Origin: Porphyra umbilicalis
Taxonomy: Eukaryota; Rhodophyta; Bangiophyceae; Bangiales; Bangiaceae
DNA length: 64,000 bases
Direction of reading: 5' to 3'
NCBI GenBank assembly: GCA_002049455.2
Contig: KV918924.1
Span: 1-64,000 of the forward strand
Shown: in pieces, positions 33,825-43,147 of the stretch
Position numbering within the stretch: the stretch's first letter is position 1
Layout of the letters: every line of letters begins with the position of its first letter
Notes under the pieces: model-generated
Database searches by the model: none
What the model was told of the DNA's origin: nothing
What the model saw: only the letters and a program-made list of their open reading frames with translations
Position numbers and translations under genes: made by a program

Positions 33825-36800
33825 GCCGTCGTAGGAAGCTGGAGGTGCGAGAAGCAGTCGTGCAAGCGAATGGTTGAGTTTGACGGGCGCGCCGAGTCGC
33901 TCTTTTCTTTCCGGCGGCGCAACATCAAGAAGCAGTGGATGCTCTTCACGCGGGCCCTGCTCGACAAGCTCTTCTCTTTCATCATTTCGGCAAGAACGAC
34001 CTACACGGCGGCCACGCGTCACCTCTCTGGTGATGTGCAGTGCTTCAGGCTGCGGCGCCAGGACGTGGCCAAGCTAGGGACGGCTATGTTGCGCACCTTC
34101 TATATTCCTCCCGAGTCGGCTCGCTGTCCGTTGTGTGGCCCCAATCCCGAGTTCATCATCATCGACGGCCAAGCGCTTGGTTGCACCGACCCCGACGACG
34201 TGGACCCAAAGCGGCTCGACCTCGATTGTCCAGTCCTGGACATCCCCGCCCACAAGTTGTGCATCGTTGAGAATGCCCAGCTCCGGGCCGCCATCACCAA
34301 GGTCTTGCGCTCGTCGGCCGCATTAACGGACAACCAGGTGCAGATCCTGCGCACGTGGCACGACGATATGACCGTTGAGCAGGTGCCAGCGGCAGAACGT
34401 GCCGCCGCTGTTTTGTTCTTTCACTTTTTCCCGCTCAGGTCGCGCCCCTCGGTCGCCGGCACTACCGGCCCTGAGCAGTCGCAGGCCGACACCAACAGGG
34501 TCGCAGAGGCGCCCCCTACGTCGACCACTGGCGGTCGCCGCAAGCGGAAGGTGCCGGGCGGCCGCACGCTCGAGGAAGCGGTGCGGCAGGACGACAAGGG
34601 CAACTTGGTTCTTGGTGGCAAGGGTCCGGTCGCCAAGCGGGTGATTGACGCTTGGCGCGAGCGGACCGGCGTCTGCGCCCCTCGATTTGAGCGGTACCCC
34701 CGCGATGACGATGGAGCGTGGCTGGCGGTGCTGCCCTTCCTCCAAGCCCTCCTCGCCGAGTCCGTGACTGGCATGTTCCAGGCGCATGACGAACGCGCGG
34801 TGCGTTTGGTCGCCAACACCATGCGCCTCAAGGGGGCAGCAGATTGGCGCGACGTGACGAACGCTCTCGACGGTGTCGGTTTTGTCGCCAGTTTTGTGGG
34901 GCAATTTGCGGACGTCATTGACCGGGACGTGCTGCTTCGCCAGTTGGTGGGGCTCGTCCTTTTACATGCAGCGGACATGGAGGTGGCGGTCGACAAGGCG
35001 TTTGACGGGGCCGCGAGCTCCAAGGAGGTGCTCGCCAAGGGCTGGCAGAACGCGGCGTACTGCGAGAAGTGGGGCGGCACCCCGACACCCGCTGACTACC
35101 GGCGGTGGCGGGCCCTACAGTCGGTTGCCGACGAGGAGGATTGGGACAGCCCGTTCGTCAGCTACGAGCACTTCGCCGGCCTGGACCGGGTTCGTCCCGG
35201 GATCAAAGACTCGGAGGCGAGCAAGCGGCGGGTGGCGTACCGCGGCAAAGACCGACACAACGCCGACATGGAGGGCGAAGGCGATGCATGCAACAAAGCC
35301 TTTTCCATCAAGTGTGGATTGACGCAGGGGGTCTTCAATGTTGTTTGCCCCCACGTCATCACGCTTGGCTTTCGTTGCTTGTTTAGGGCGGAGAGTGTGG
35401 GAGAGGCGTTGTCTATCGTTTTGGAGCGCTTCCCCCAGTTGCCGAAGGTGGTGTTCTACGACGTGGCGTGTAAGCTGGACAAGAACGCACTGCGGCGTGT
35501 GCGCCCTATCCTGCGCAAGCACGGCGTCCGGTGCATACTGGACCGCCCGCACTCGATCACCCACTCATGCTCACCAGTCTACATGCCCGACGAGAGTTTG
35601 GGAGCCACCGCCGGCGTGGCGACGCAAGCCGCCGAGGTCTCCCATTCGATTGCGGTCGGCAACCGCACCAGCCTTGCCTACATGGCGCCGGCGACGTACA
35701 TGGTGCACAAGATCGTGCAGGTGGCGATGATGAACATCCGCAAGCTGCAGCGGCTCCACTCCGAGAAGGCCGGGGAGAACGATCATGTGCCCCTCGCGCC
35801 TTTCTACCATGAGCGGCTGTCGCGCAAGTGCGAGCGCGGCTGGATGTGCACCTGCCAGTCGGTTGTGACGGCAGATGGGGGGCGCCCCGACGTGAGCAAG
35901 GTCTCGACGCGCACGACAGGAGATGACGGTGACCTCTCCGCGAGCGTCGGCGCTCTGGACATCGACTCCTCGCAGGATGCTGGCCCAGCGGCGGCCAGGG
36001 CGGTAGGCGCCGATCCAGACATTGATCGTGGTGGGGGCGCCGGCAGCCGTTCTGCCTTTGACCCTCCCAAAAGCCCCGTTCGACGCGGTGTGCCCGTCGG
36101 CGTTGACTTGCATGGCTGTGGCGGCGGTTCACCCCCAAGCGGTCGGCGGTACGAGCCGCTGAGCCGAGTGGCTTTGTCCTCGAGCGAGGATGCCTTCGTG
36201 TCGGCGCTGACGACGGGGCTCTCCCCCCACGACACGGTTCGACCTGTCAGCAAGGCCGGCGTGACATTGATCGTGGCCGACTTGTTGCTGCTACGCGGCG
36301 AGAGCTGGCTCAATGACGAGGTGATGAACTCCTTCGTGGCGTTAGTCAACCACCGCGACCGGGTGGCGAGGGCCATGCGGCGCTCTGCGGCGCAGCAAGG
36401 TCCTAGTGGTCAAGGTCCGTCGGGCGCGTCGGCGCTCCCGCGGTCATTCATGTTTGGGACGTTCTTCTTTTCCAGGTTGTCGGAACGTCCTGGCAGCTAC
36501 GACTATGCGGGCGTCCGGAAGTGGGGGCTCAAGGGCAACCTGCAGCTTGACGATGTCGACCTCATATTTGCGCCGGTGAACATTGACAACGCGCATTGGG
36601 TTTTGGTCATCATGAACGTACGTGACCGGAGGTTCCAATACTACGACTCCCTGCTGGGTGCGGACCGTGCATCCGTCGTGGTGCTCCTGCAGCGGTGGCT
36701 CAAGGATGAGGTGTCCTCGCGGCTCGGCGTCGACGTAGCGGAGCAATGGGCTGTGGACGAATGGATGGTCATCATCGAGTCGGCGTGGCCCCGGCAGACG

Positions 36801-37445
36801 GACGGCGGCAGCTGTGGCGTGTTTGTTCTCGCTGCGGCCGACTGTTGCGCTACTGGCGCACCTGTGTCCTTCACGCAGGCGGACATCCCTGTCATTCGTC
36901 ACCGTATGACTTTGGCGCTAGTCTCCGACGACCTCACCTCCAATGTCTCAGTGAAGGAGCCGGCGGCGGCTGCGTCGCTCGCAGACGTGGAACTCAACGA
37001 AGACGAGTCAGCCGCGGAATCGATGGTCGGGCTGCCCGAGATTGAGTTGATGAACGAGAGTGACGACGACCTCCTCGGCGACGAGACGGACGGGGCGGAC
37101 GGGGCGGACGGGGCGGACGGGGCGGACGGGGCGGGCGGAGCGGGCGGGGTGGGTGGAGCGGACGGGGCAAACGAGGTCGTTGAGGCCGTTGTGGCGACCG
37201 AGACCGCTGAGCCGGTCGAGTTTGTCGAGGCCACCGCCGTCGCTCAGCCGGTTGAGATTGTCGAGGCGGACGACGTCGGCGAGGCTGTCAATGCCGACGG
37301 GGTCGACGAAGATGCAGAGGCGCACGCAACGGACGAGAAGGGCGACACGGAATGGTTGGAAGAGACGGACGAGGCAGATGAAGCGGATGGCGTTGTCGAG
37401 GACGATGGCACGCTCGTCGCTTTCGGCGCCGTGAGCGGGCGCTGA
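33825..37445 (+). CDS. KDZ transposase core fused to a C-terminal Ulp1/SENP-type protease
   Basis: The ATG at 33870 gives 1191 aa; by splicing the exon starts at 33825. The core has a zinc knuckle and strand typical of KDZ (CPLCGPNPEFIIIDGQALG), then CGLTQGVFNVVCPH. It continues with VVFYDVACKLD (D531), CILDRPHSITHSCSPVYMP (D558) and TQAAEVSHSIAVGNR (E589), a plausible RNase H-fold DDE triad with the DxxHxxxHxC motif. Residues about 812-985 are a C48 (Ulp1) peptidase: WLNDEVMNSF, DLIFAPVNIDNAHW (H909), YYDSLLG (D926), and RQTDGGSCGVF (Q976, C982). All four catalytic residues are present. A DGADGADGA repeat and an acidic tail end the protein. Expected role: nuclear cut-and-paste transposition plus SUMO-protease activity on host proteins. 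It is followed by a helicase and a third ORF, probably one element. Confidence 0.85.
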   Translation, partial: AVVGSWRCEKQSCKRMVEFDGRAESLFSFRRRNIKKQWMLFTRALLDKLFSFIISARTTYTAATRHLSGDVQCFRLRRQDVAKLGTAMLRTFYIPPESARCPLCGPNPEFIIIDGQALGCTDPDDVDPKRLDLDCPVLDIPAHKLCIVENAQLRAAITKVLRSSAALTDNQVQILRTWHDDMTVEQVPAAERAAAVLFFHFFPLRSRPSVAGTTGPEQSQADTNRVAEAPPTSTTGGRRKRKVPGGRTLEEAVRQDDKGNLVLGGKGPVAKRVIDAWRERTGVCAPRFERYPRDDDGAWLAVLPFLQALLAESVTGMFQAHDERAVRLVANTMRLKGAADWRDVTNALDGVGFVASFVGQFADVIDRDVLLRQLVGLVLLHAADMEVAVDKAFDGAASSKEVLAKGWQNAAYCEKWGGTPTPADYRRWRALQSVADEEDWDSPFVSYEHFAGLDRVRPGIKDSEASKRRVAYRGKDRHNADMEGEGDACNKAFSIKCGLTQGVFNVVCPHVITLGFRCLFRAESVGEALSIVLERFPQLPKVVFYDVACKLDKNALRRVRPILRKHGVRCILDRPHSITHSCSPVYMPDESLGATAGVATQAAEVSHSIAVGNRTSLAYMAPATYMVHKIVQVAMMNIRKLQRLHSEKAGENDHVPLAPFYHERLSRKCERGWMCTCQSVVTADGGRPDVSKVSTRTTGDDGDLSASVGALDIDSSQDAGPAAARAVGADPDIDRGGGAGSRSAFDPPKSPVRRGVPVGVDLHGCGGGSPPSGRRYEPLSRVALSSSEDAFVSALTTGLSPHDTVRPVSKAGVTLIVADLLLLRGESWLNDEVMNSFVALVNHRDRVARAMRRSAAQQGPSGQGPSGASALPRSFMFGTFFFSRLSERPGSYDYAGVRKWGLKGNLQLDDVDLIFAPVNIDNAHWVLVIMNVRDRRFQYYDSLLGADRASVVVLLQRWLKDEVSSRLGVDVAEQWAVDEWMVIIESAWPRQTDGGSCGVFVLAAADCCATGAPVSFTQADIPVIRHRMTLALVSDDLTSNVSVKEPAAAASLADVELNEDESAAESMVGLPEIELMNESDDDLLGDETDGADGADGADGADGAGGAGGVGGADGANEVVEAVVATETAEPVEFVEATAVAQPVEIVEADDVGEAVNADGVDEDAEAHATDEKGDTEWLEETDEADEADGVVEDDGTLVAFGAVSGR

Positions 37446-37631
37446 CACTGAGCGCCAGGGTTCACGTCAGCCTTGCTGTTATCGCGGCCGTGGCTGTCGA
37501 GGGGATGGGGGGACTGGGTTGCTTGTCAACACAGCCGTCGGCCTCAGACCGGTCTTTGGCCAGCGCTTCTCCTGGTGTGTGGTTATAGGTGAGCTTGTCA
37601 GAGCTTGGGATGTGTGTGCATGTACCCGCGT
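37446..37631. other. 3' flank of the transposase gene
   Basis: This is a short gene-free stretch between the transposase stop and the 419-bp duplication. Confidence 0.5.
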
Positions 37632-38469
37632 GATTAAAAGGCCTGCCTACGGGAGGACTCGTGGTTTCTGGGCTTGCTCTGTTTGCTTATATATGTGCAC
37701 AGACCTGCACGTGCCTTCACTTCAAGATTCTTGCAGTGTCTGAACCTTTGCCGTCAGGTCGAGTGTGCGCCGTCGGCATGTGGGCTCGTCGTCGCTTTGC
37801 TTTGGTGCGTCGGCGGTACCAGCACAGAACGGATCTGGCAATTCTTAGTCCGACTCTTCACTCGCCATCCTGCTCGTACTGCCCATTGACGAAAGCCTTC
37901 ACGCGGTCTGGTTCTAGTTGTTGGTTGAAGTGCGCAGTGTACGCGGTCATACAGTTGTAGGTTGCAGTGCGCACTGTGCGGGCATCCACAGCACCGATTG
38001 CAACACGTACGTCGGGTGTAGTGCGCACACAACACATATCAGGTCAGCGTGGTTAAAAGGTCTGCCTACGGGAGTACTCGTGGTTGCTGGGCTTGCTCTG
38101 TTTGCTTATATATGTGCACAGACCTGCACGTGCCTTCACTTCAAGATTCTTGCAGTGTCTGAACCTTTGCCGTCAGGTCGAGTGTGCGCCGTCGGCATGT
38201 GGGCTCGTCGTCGCTTTGCTTTGGTGCGTCGGCGGTACCAGCACAGAACGGATTTGGCACTTCTAAGACTGACTCTTCACTCGCCATCCTGCTCGTACTG
38301 CCCATTGACGAAAGCCTTCTCACGGTCTGGTTCTAGTTGTTGGTTGCATTACGCAGTGTACGCGGTCATACAGTTGTAGGTTGCAGTGCGTACTGTGCGG
38401 GCTTCCACAGCACCGATTGCAACACGTACGTCGGGTGTAGTACGCACACAACACATATCAGGTCAGAAG
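37632..38469. repeat. 419-bp tandem duplication, two copies
   Basis: 37632-38050 and 38051-38469 are nearly identical (for example the TATA-like tgcttatatatgtgcac at about 37683 and 38102, and aacacatatcaggtcag at both ends). Each copy contains a TATA-like element, so it could be a duplicated promoter or an internal repeat of the transposon. Confidence 0.9.
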
Positions 38470-39968
38470 CCTGCAGTGGGTCCAAGCCGGTGGAGTTGCA
38501 ACGGTTTGTCTGTAGTAGCCAGAGAAAAGAAACAGTCTTGGTCGTCAACCTAGAGTAGTCACGAATGCTGCGTTTCGAACTGTTTCGCGTGAGGACCAGC
38601 GCATGTGCACCGCAAAACGATCAGTCTGTGTCCCTTGCAAGACGCACAGCCAAGTTGAACTTGCTTGCACGTACGCTGGCGGTATTCGATCATACGAGCA
38701 CCTTGCGGCCAATGTGGCATCGTGGCACGAAACCGATGCCAGCTCGGTACAGACAGCAGGCTGCCTGACTTTACCAGAGCAAAGGCGAGGCCAGGAACCT
38801 CGTGTCACCCCTCACCTGCGCCCTGCCAGACCTAGTTCGTTTGAAGTGCACATCGGGCATGTGCAGTATGTGTCCACCAAAGCATGACGCAAAGCGAAGC
38901 CCCAGGGTATGCACCGCGTGCGAGGTACTGCGTGACCACTAGCGAACCAAGAAGCACTCAACTAGGTTCTAGGTCGGAGCGCTGTACGTGAACCAACGTC
39001 GATTCTCTCTGGTAGTTTGCGTCTTGGAGGCATCCACGAAGGCACTGGTGCCCCCTTTAACAGGGCCGGAGCTACGGAACATGGCCAGCAGCCCCTTCTG
39101 GTGCCCCACCAAGCCCCATCCATCCGAACATATCCAAGCGCACAATGCAGTGTATTTACCAGTCTGCCCGTAATCACGGGTTCATCCATGGGCCTAGATC
39201 GAGCCATGGCGGGGGCTCTCGGTGCTCCAGAATAACTCGATCACAGGAAATTTAGCAAGATTTTGTATTTAGCTCCGACAATGAAGCGTCCTGGACTCAA
39301 GACTCTCCTCGGAATCTGAGGCGAAGAACGCTGACAGGGATGACGAGATATTCTAGAGCAAGCTGGTTCATTCATTGTAGCACCCGTGTGCGGGAATACC
39401 TTGCTTTTGTTTGGCGCCCGATCCAGGTCGAAAACGGTGCCCATTGACCCGCCCATCCGCGTCCCATCGGTCGCCTCGGGGCCTTTCTTCCCGCCCCCCG
39501 CCGTGCTGGGGTCCATCATCCGACCTCCTTGGTGCCGCGCGCCCCCTGCTCGGGTTCGCCCGCCCGCTCTCCTCGCCCCCGCCCGCCCGCTCTCCTCGCC
39601 ACCGCCCGCCCGCTCTCCTCGCCACCGCCTGCCCGCCCTCCTCGGGGCGCCCGTTGGTTCCATCTGCGCGCGCCCTCCTGGCTCTGACGCGCCTACTCCC
39701 CGCACGTGGAGCCGCCGCAGCCGACCGGGTCAATCGGCCTGCCTCCTTGGTGGCCGTCCCCGTCACCGTCGTCCCTACGTCTGGGCAACTAGCCTTATTT
39801 TTTGGTGCCTGCCCCACCGTCGCCTTCTCTTTTGGTCGAGCCCTTTGGCACGCGTGTTTACCCCGGCCCCCCTCCCCCCGATCCATCTCGCAGCTCTCGG
39901 CCGTGCGGTGCTCCTACCTCTTCTTTTAAAGCGCCTCCGTGCCGGGGGATTGAAGCGCGTCGTCAACA
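38470..39968. other. spacer upstream of the helicase; TATA-like element at 39924
   Basis: 38470-39380 has no credible frame. 39470-39720 is C-rich with a 20-25 bp imperfect duplication (cccgcccgctctcctcgcc, about 39557-39640). TTTTAAA at 39924-39930 lies about 40 bp before the helicase ATG, a plausible core promoter. Confidence 0.5.
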
Positions 39969-42935
39969 ATGGCATCAACGGCTGCAGAGCACGGCTTCCT
40001 GGGGATGATCACGGCCGAGACGTCACTGCTGCTGAGAAGGTCGGACGAGAACGCGATCATGCAGCGGCTGTCGTCGGTAGCTTTCGGCGGCCTGCTCGTC
40101 TCGTGCTCCTTTGCGAGTACCACGGACGCCTTGTGCTGGTTGACAAATCCCGTTGCCACGGAGGCAGTGCTGGCCAGCGAGCGGCAGCTGAGCGCGGAGT
40201 GTGCCTCGATGGCTTCGGACTTGGGCTGGTTGGCGGTCGTGTCCCCCTGCTCCAGCTTCTGCCTGCGCCTGGACAATTCGGGTTTCCAAGGCCCAGCGGT
40301 ACGTCTGCGTCAAGCGGCGCCGTCGGTTTGCGTCGCGGCGCGCTTTGGTGCCGCTGTCGAGGCCCACCGCTGGTCAGGCGGGGCGGCCGTGCAGAACTTG
40401 ATTGAGGTGCTGCGTGAGACGGCTGGCGTGTCCCCAAGTGTTCCTGCAGTCTCGGCCGTGTCGGAGCGAAGTCGCATAAGCCCGGCGGGACAATTGGTCG
40501 GGGAGGACGTCGTTTCCCTTCCTTCCAAGAAGGTGGAGAGCGACTCTCTCTCGTCGGTGGCTGATCCTGCCGCTTCTCTCAGTTGCGCCGCTGATCATCC
40601 CCTCGCCCGGACGCCGATGGCGCCGCTCATCCATGTCGCTCCCGACAGTTTTGTCCCGGTCGTTCCCTCGATCCCCGCGCTCAAAGCAGATCACGAGGTG
40701 TCCCCGTTTGCTGTATGGGCGGCCAAGGAGATGGCTGCGGATGGGGACAGGCCGGCATCCCCGCGCCAACGACTCGGTGTCGGGGTTACGCCTCCTAGTG
40801 GGCAGCGGCGGCAACCCTCCGGAGATGCACGCGCTGAGACGGGCACACCTATTGCTTCTTCGAGGTCGGCGGGCAGCGGTGCTTCCACGTCACGCTTTTC
40901 TCACGTTCTGGCAACCATCAACGCGCCTTCTTTCGGCAAGCGGAGAACCGCTCCGCCATGTAGCTGTGAATGGTCAACCGCGGGGGCGGGCCAGTCGCCG
41001 TCTGGCGCCTGCGGTCGTGCTCGGAGCAAGTCGGGGCTCTCGTCAAAGCCATCTCGCCGCAGCTCGTGCTCGTGCAAGAAGCCCACCAAGATCATGCGGC
41101 TGGACGAGACGGACGGCCCACCTGCGGCGTTGAACCCACCTGGACATGGTCGCGGCGGCCGCGCCCCCGTTCTGTCACGGGAGGAGGTGACGCAGTTTCG
41201 AGCCTACGTTGGCTCGTTTGACGACTTCAACGACGAGAAAGCACAGCGTTCGCCCCCCCTCACTCGGACCGGTGGCGGTGCGCAAGTGGGCTACACTGGC
41301 CTGCGTCGGTGTCGCTCGCCTCCTCCTCGATCCACATCATCCCAAGCCATGCACACCAGGTCAACGACGGCAGGGCCGGCTACGAACTTGATGTTGCCCG
41401 ATGCTGTCGTCGTTTTCGACGATCCATCGGTTGAGGAGCACACGTCGGCAGTTTGCCGGGGGTCGACCCCGCCAGCCTCATCACCTCGGGTTGCGCATCT
41501 TCCATCCGTCGACCGCGTCGCGTGTCAAGGGCCACTCGGCCAACTTGCCATGACGGGAAATTGGGCGGCTCTGTCTTCCACGCTCGCCGCTCGAGGGCGC
41601 AGCACGTTTGTGACTGGTGGCCCGGGTGTCGGAAAGTCGACCTTCTTGCGTGCTTTCCGCGCATCTTTAAAGAAGCAGTGGCCGGGCGCCGGGAATGTCG
41701 TGACCGTTGCTCCTACTGGAAGCGCGGCCAAGACGGCGGGCGGGCAGACGTACCATTCCTTCTTTGGGTTCCCCCGGGCGTACGAGGCCGAGTGCAAGGA
41801 CCCGGCGGCGGAGGCCACTCGCCTGCTGTCGCAACGGCGCTTCTCCTCCATCGCTCGCCGTCTGACCGCGGTGCGCGCTTTGCTGCTGGACGAGATTTCC
41901 ATGGTGGCGGCTGATCGACTCGACGTCATGGTCGAGCTGCTCCGGCTTTCGCGCCCACCGTCCGCCCCTGCCTGCGTCGTGTACGCTTTTGGAGACTTCC
42001 TGCAACTTGGGCCAACGTGTGGTGAGCTGGCGTTTACCGCCAAGTGCTGGCCTGTCCTCTTTGGGGACAGCATGTTGGAGCTCACTCGGGTTCACCGTCA
42101 ACACCAGCCGGATTTTGTGTCGGCCGTGCAAGACGCAAGGATGGGGCGCTGCACACATGCTGTCGAGGCGCTGATGGAGGAGCGCAAGGTTTCCCAAGAC
42201 CAGTACGAGGCGCTCAAGTGCACCGTCCTCCACGTCATGCCGCGCCACGAGGACGTCGAGGCGCACAACAGCGCCTGCCTTTCAGCCCTTTGTGGAGCCG
42301 CATCCCCGCTGTACGCCTTCGCCAAGGACACGGTGGTGGTGGACAAGGACGCCGATGTGCCACCGACAGTCGACGTTGGGCTCGTACCTGATGCCTCGCG
42401 TGACGCTGCTTTGTTTGATTGCGTGGCTCCTCGCCGCGTTCGTCATTGCCGCGGTGCCCGCGTTATGCTTACGACCAATGTACACCTTGCCCTGGGCCTG
42501 CACCACGGCAGCATTGGCGTCGTGTCGGGATACACGGTGTCGAGCGCGGCGATTGTGCGCTTTGAGGGCATCGGCCTGCCGGCGGGATACAAGAGGGGTA
42601 CCCATGGCGTCCATGACGCGGGCGACCTGTGGCTGGAGATCGAGTGCCCACCGGTCAAGTATGAGGCCAAGATCTTGGCCTATCCCGGGATGCTGGCTGA
42701 GCGCCACCAAGTCCCGTTTGTGCTGGGGTGGGGTATCACCGTGCACCGTTCGCAGAGCCTGACTATATCCGAGGCGGTGCTCGACATTGGTGCGGCGTTT
42801 GGACCAGGCATGGTAAATGCCGCCATCAGTCGGGTAGGCGACAAGACGCGAATGCATGTCAGGACGTTTAGTGCGTGTCGGTTGTTTGCCAACCCCGCTG
42901 CGTTGGCCTTTTACAAAGAGGGAGTTCGTCTGTGA
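39969..42935 (+). CDS. PIF1-like: PIF1-family DNA helicase, 988 aa
   Basis: The ATG at 39969 is in good context (caacaATGg). Residues 1-540 are Ser/Ala/Arg-rich with a Cys-containing basic patch (SSCSCKKP). The helicase domain carries the SF1B set. Walker A is GGPGVGKST (K556). Motif Ib is VAPTGSAAKTAGGQTYHSFF. Walker B is LLLDEISMV (D641/E642). Motif III is GDFLQLGP at about 676. The element ELTRVHRQHQPDF is at about 704. RGARVMLTTN follows at about 832, then GWGITVHRSQSLT at about 920, and motif VI, NAAISRVGDKTR, at about 951. Length and motifs argue for an active 5'-3' helicase. PIF1 genes occur in several large transposon groups and in the host. Here it sits between a KDZ transposase and an unknown ORF, so an element-borne helicase acting in replication or transposition is inferred. 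A displaced host gene cannot be excluded. Confidence 0.88.
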   Translation: MASTAAEHGFLGMITAETSLLLRRSDENAIMQRLSSVAFGGLLVSCSFASTTDALCWLTNPVATEAVLASERQLSAECASMASDLGWLAVVSPCSSFCLRLDNSGFQGPAVRLRQAAPSVCVAARFGAAVEAHRWSGGAAVQNLIEVLRETAGVSPSVPAVSAVSERSRISPAGQLVGEDVVSLPSKKVESDSLSSVADPAASLSCAADHPLARTPMAPLIHVAPDSFVPVVPSIPALKADHEVSPFAVWAAKEMAADGDRPASPRQRLGVGVTPPSGQRRQPSGDARAETGTPIASSRSAGSGASTSRFSHVLATINAPSFGKRRTAPPCSCEWSTAGAGQSPSGACGRARSKSGLSSKPSRRSSCSCKKPTKIMRLDETDGPPAALNPPGHGRGGRAPVLSREEVTQFRAYVGSFDDFNDEKAQRSPPLTRTGGGAQVGYTGLRRCRSPPPRSTSSQAMHTRSTTAGPATNLMLPDAVVVFDDPSVEEHTSAVCRGSTPPASSPRVAHLPSVDRVACQGPLGQLAMTGNWAALSSTLAARGRSTFVTGGPGVGKSTFLRAFRASLKKQWPGAGNVVTVAPTGSAAKTAGGQTYHSFFGFPRAYEAECKDPAAEATRLLSQRRFSSIARRLTAVRALLLDEISMVAADRLDVMVELLRLSRPPSAPACVVYAFGDFLQLGPTCGELAFTAKCWPVLFGDSMLELTRVHRQHQPDFVSAVQDARMGRCTHAVEALMEERKVSQDQYEALKCTVLHVMPRHEDVEAHNSACLSALCGAASPLYAFAKDTVVVDKDADVPPTVDVGLVPDASRDAALFDCVAPRRVRHCRGARVMLTTNVHLALGLHHGSIGVVSGYTVSSAAIVRFEGIGLPAGYKRGTHGVHDAGDLWLEIECPPVKYEAKILAYPGMLAERHQVPFVLGWGITVHRSQSLTISEAVLDIGAAFGPGMVNAAISRVGDKTRMHVRTFSACRLFANPAALAFYKEGVRL

Positions 42936-43147
42936 TAGCAACCATTGTCTGTTCTTTCGTGTGCCGTCTTTTCTTGTATACCCTTCTCTTTGGTCGAGGA
43001 AGAGACTGATAGATTCATGCGCACAATGCACTCCAACATTTGGGCACGGCGGAAGAGACAGACTGTTGATGGTAGAGATGCCGGGGCCCAGCGAAGACTG
43101 GTACTACTACAAGAAGACACACACATATCTAGCAAGCACACACCCAT

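Noticed and set aside
39386-40405. 339-aa plus ORF overlapping the helicase start
   Set aside because: Pro/Arg-rich shadow. The helicase frame has the domain evidence and a good ATG context.
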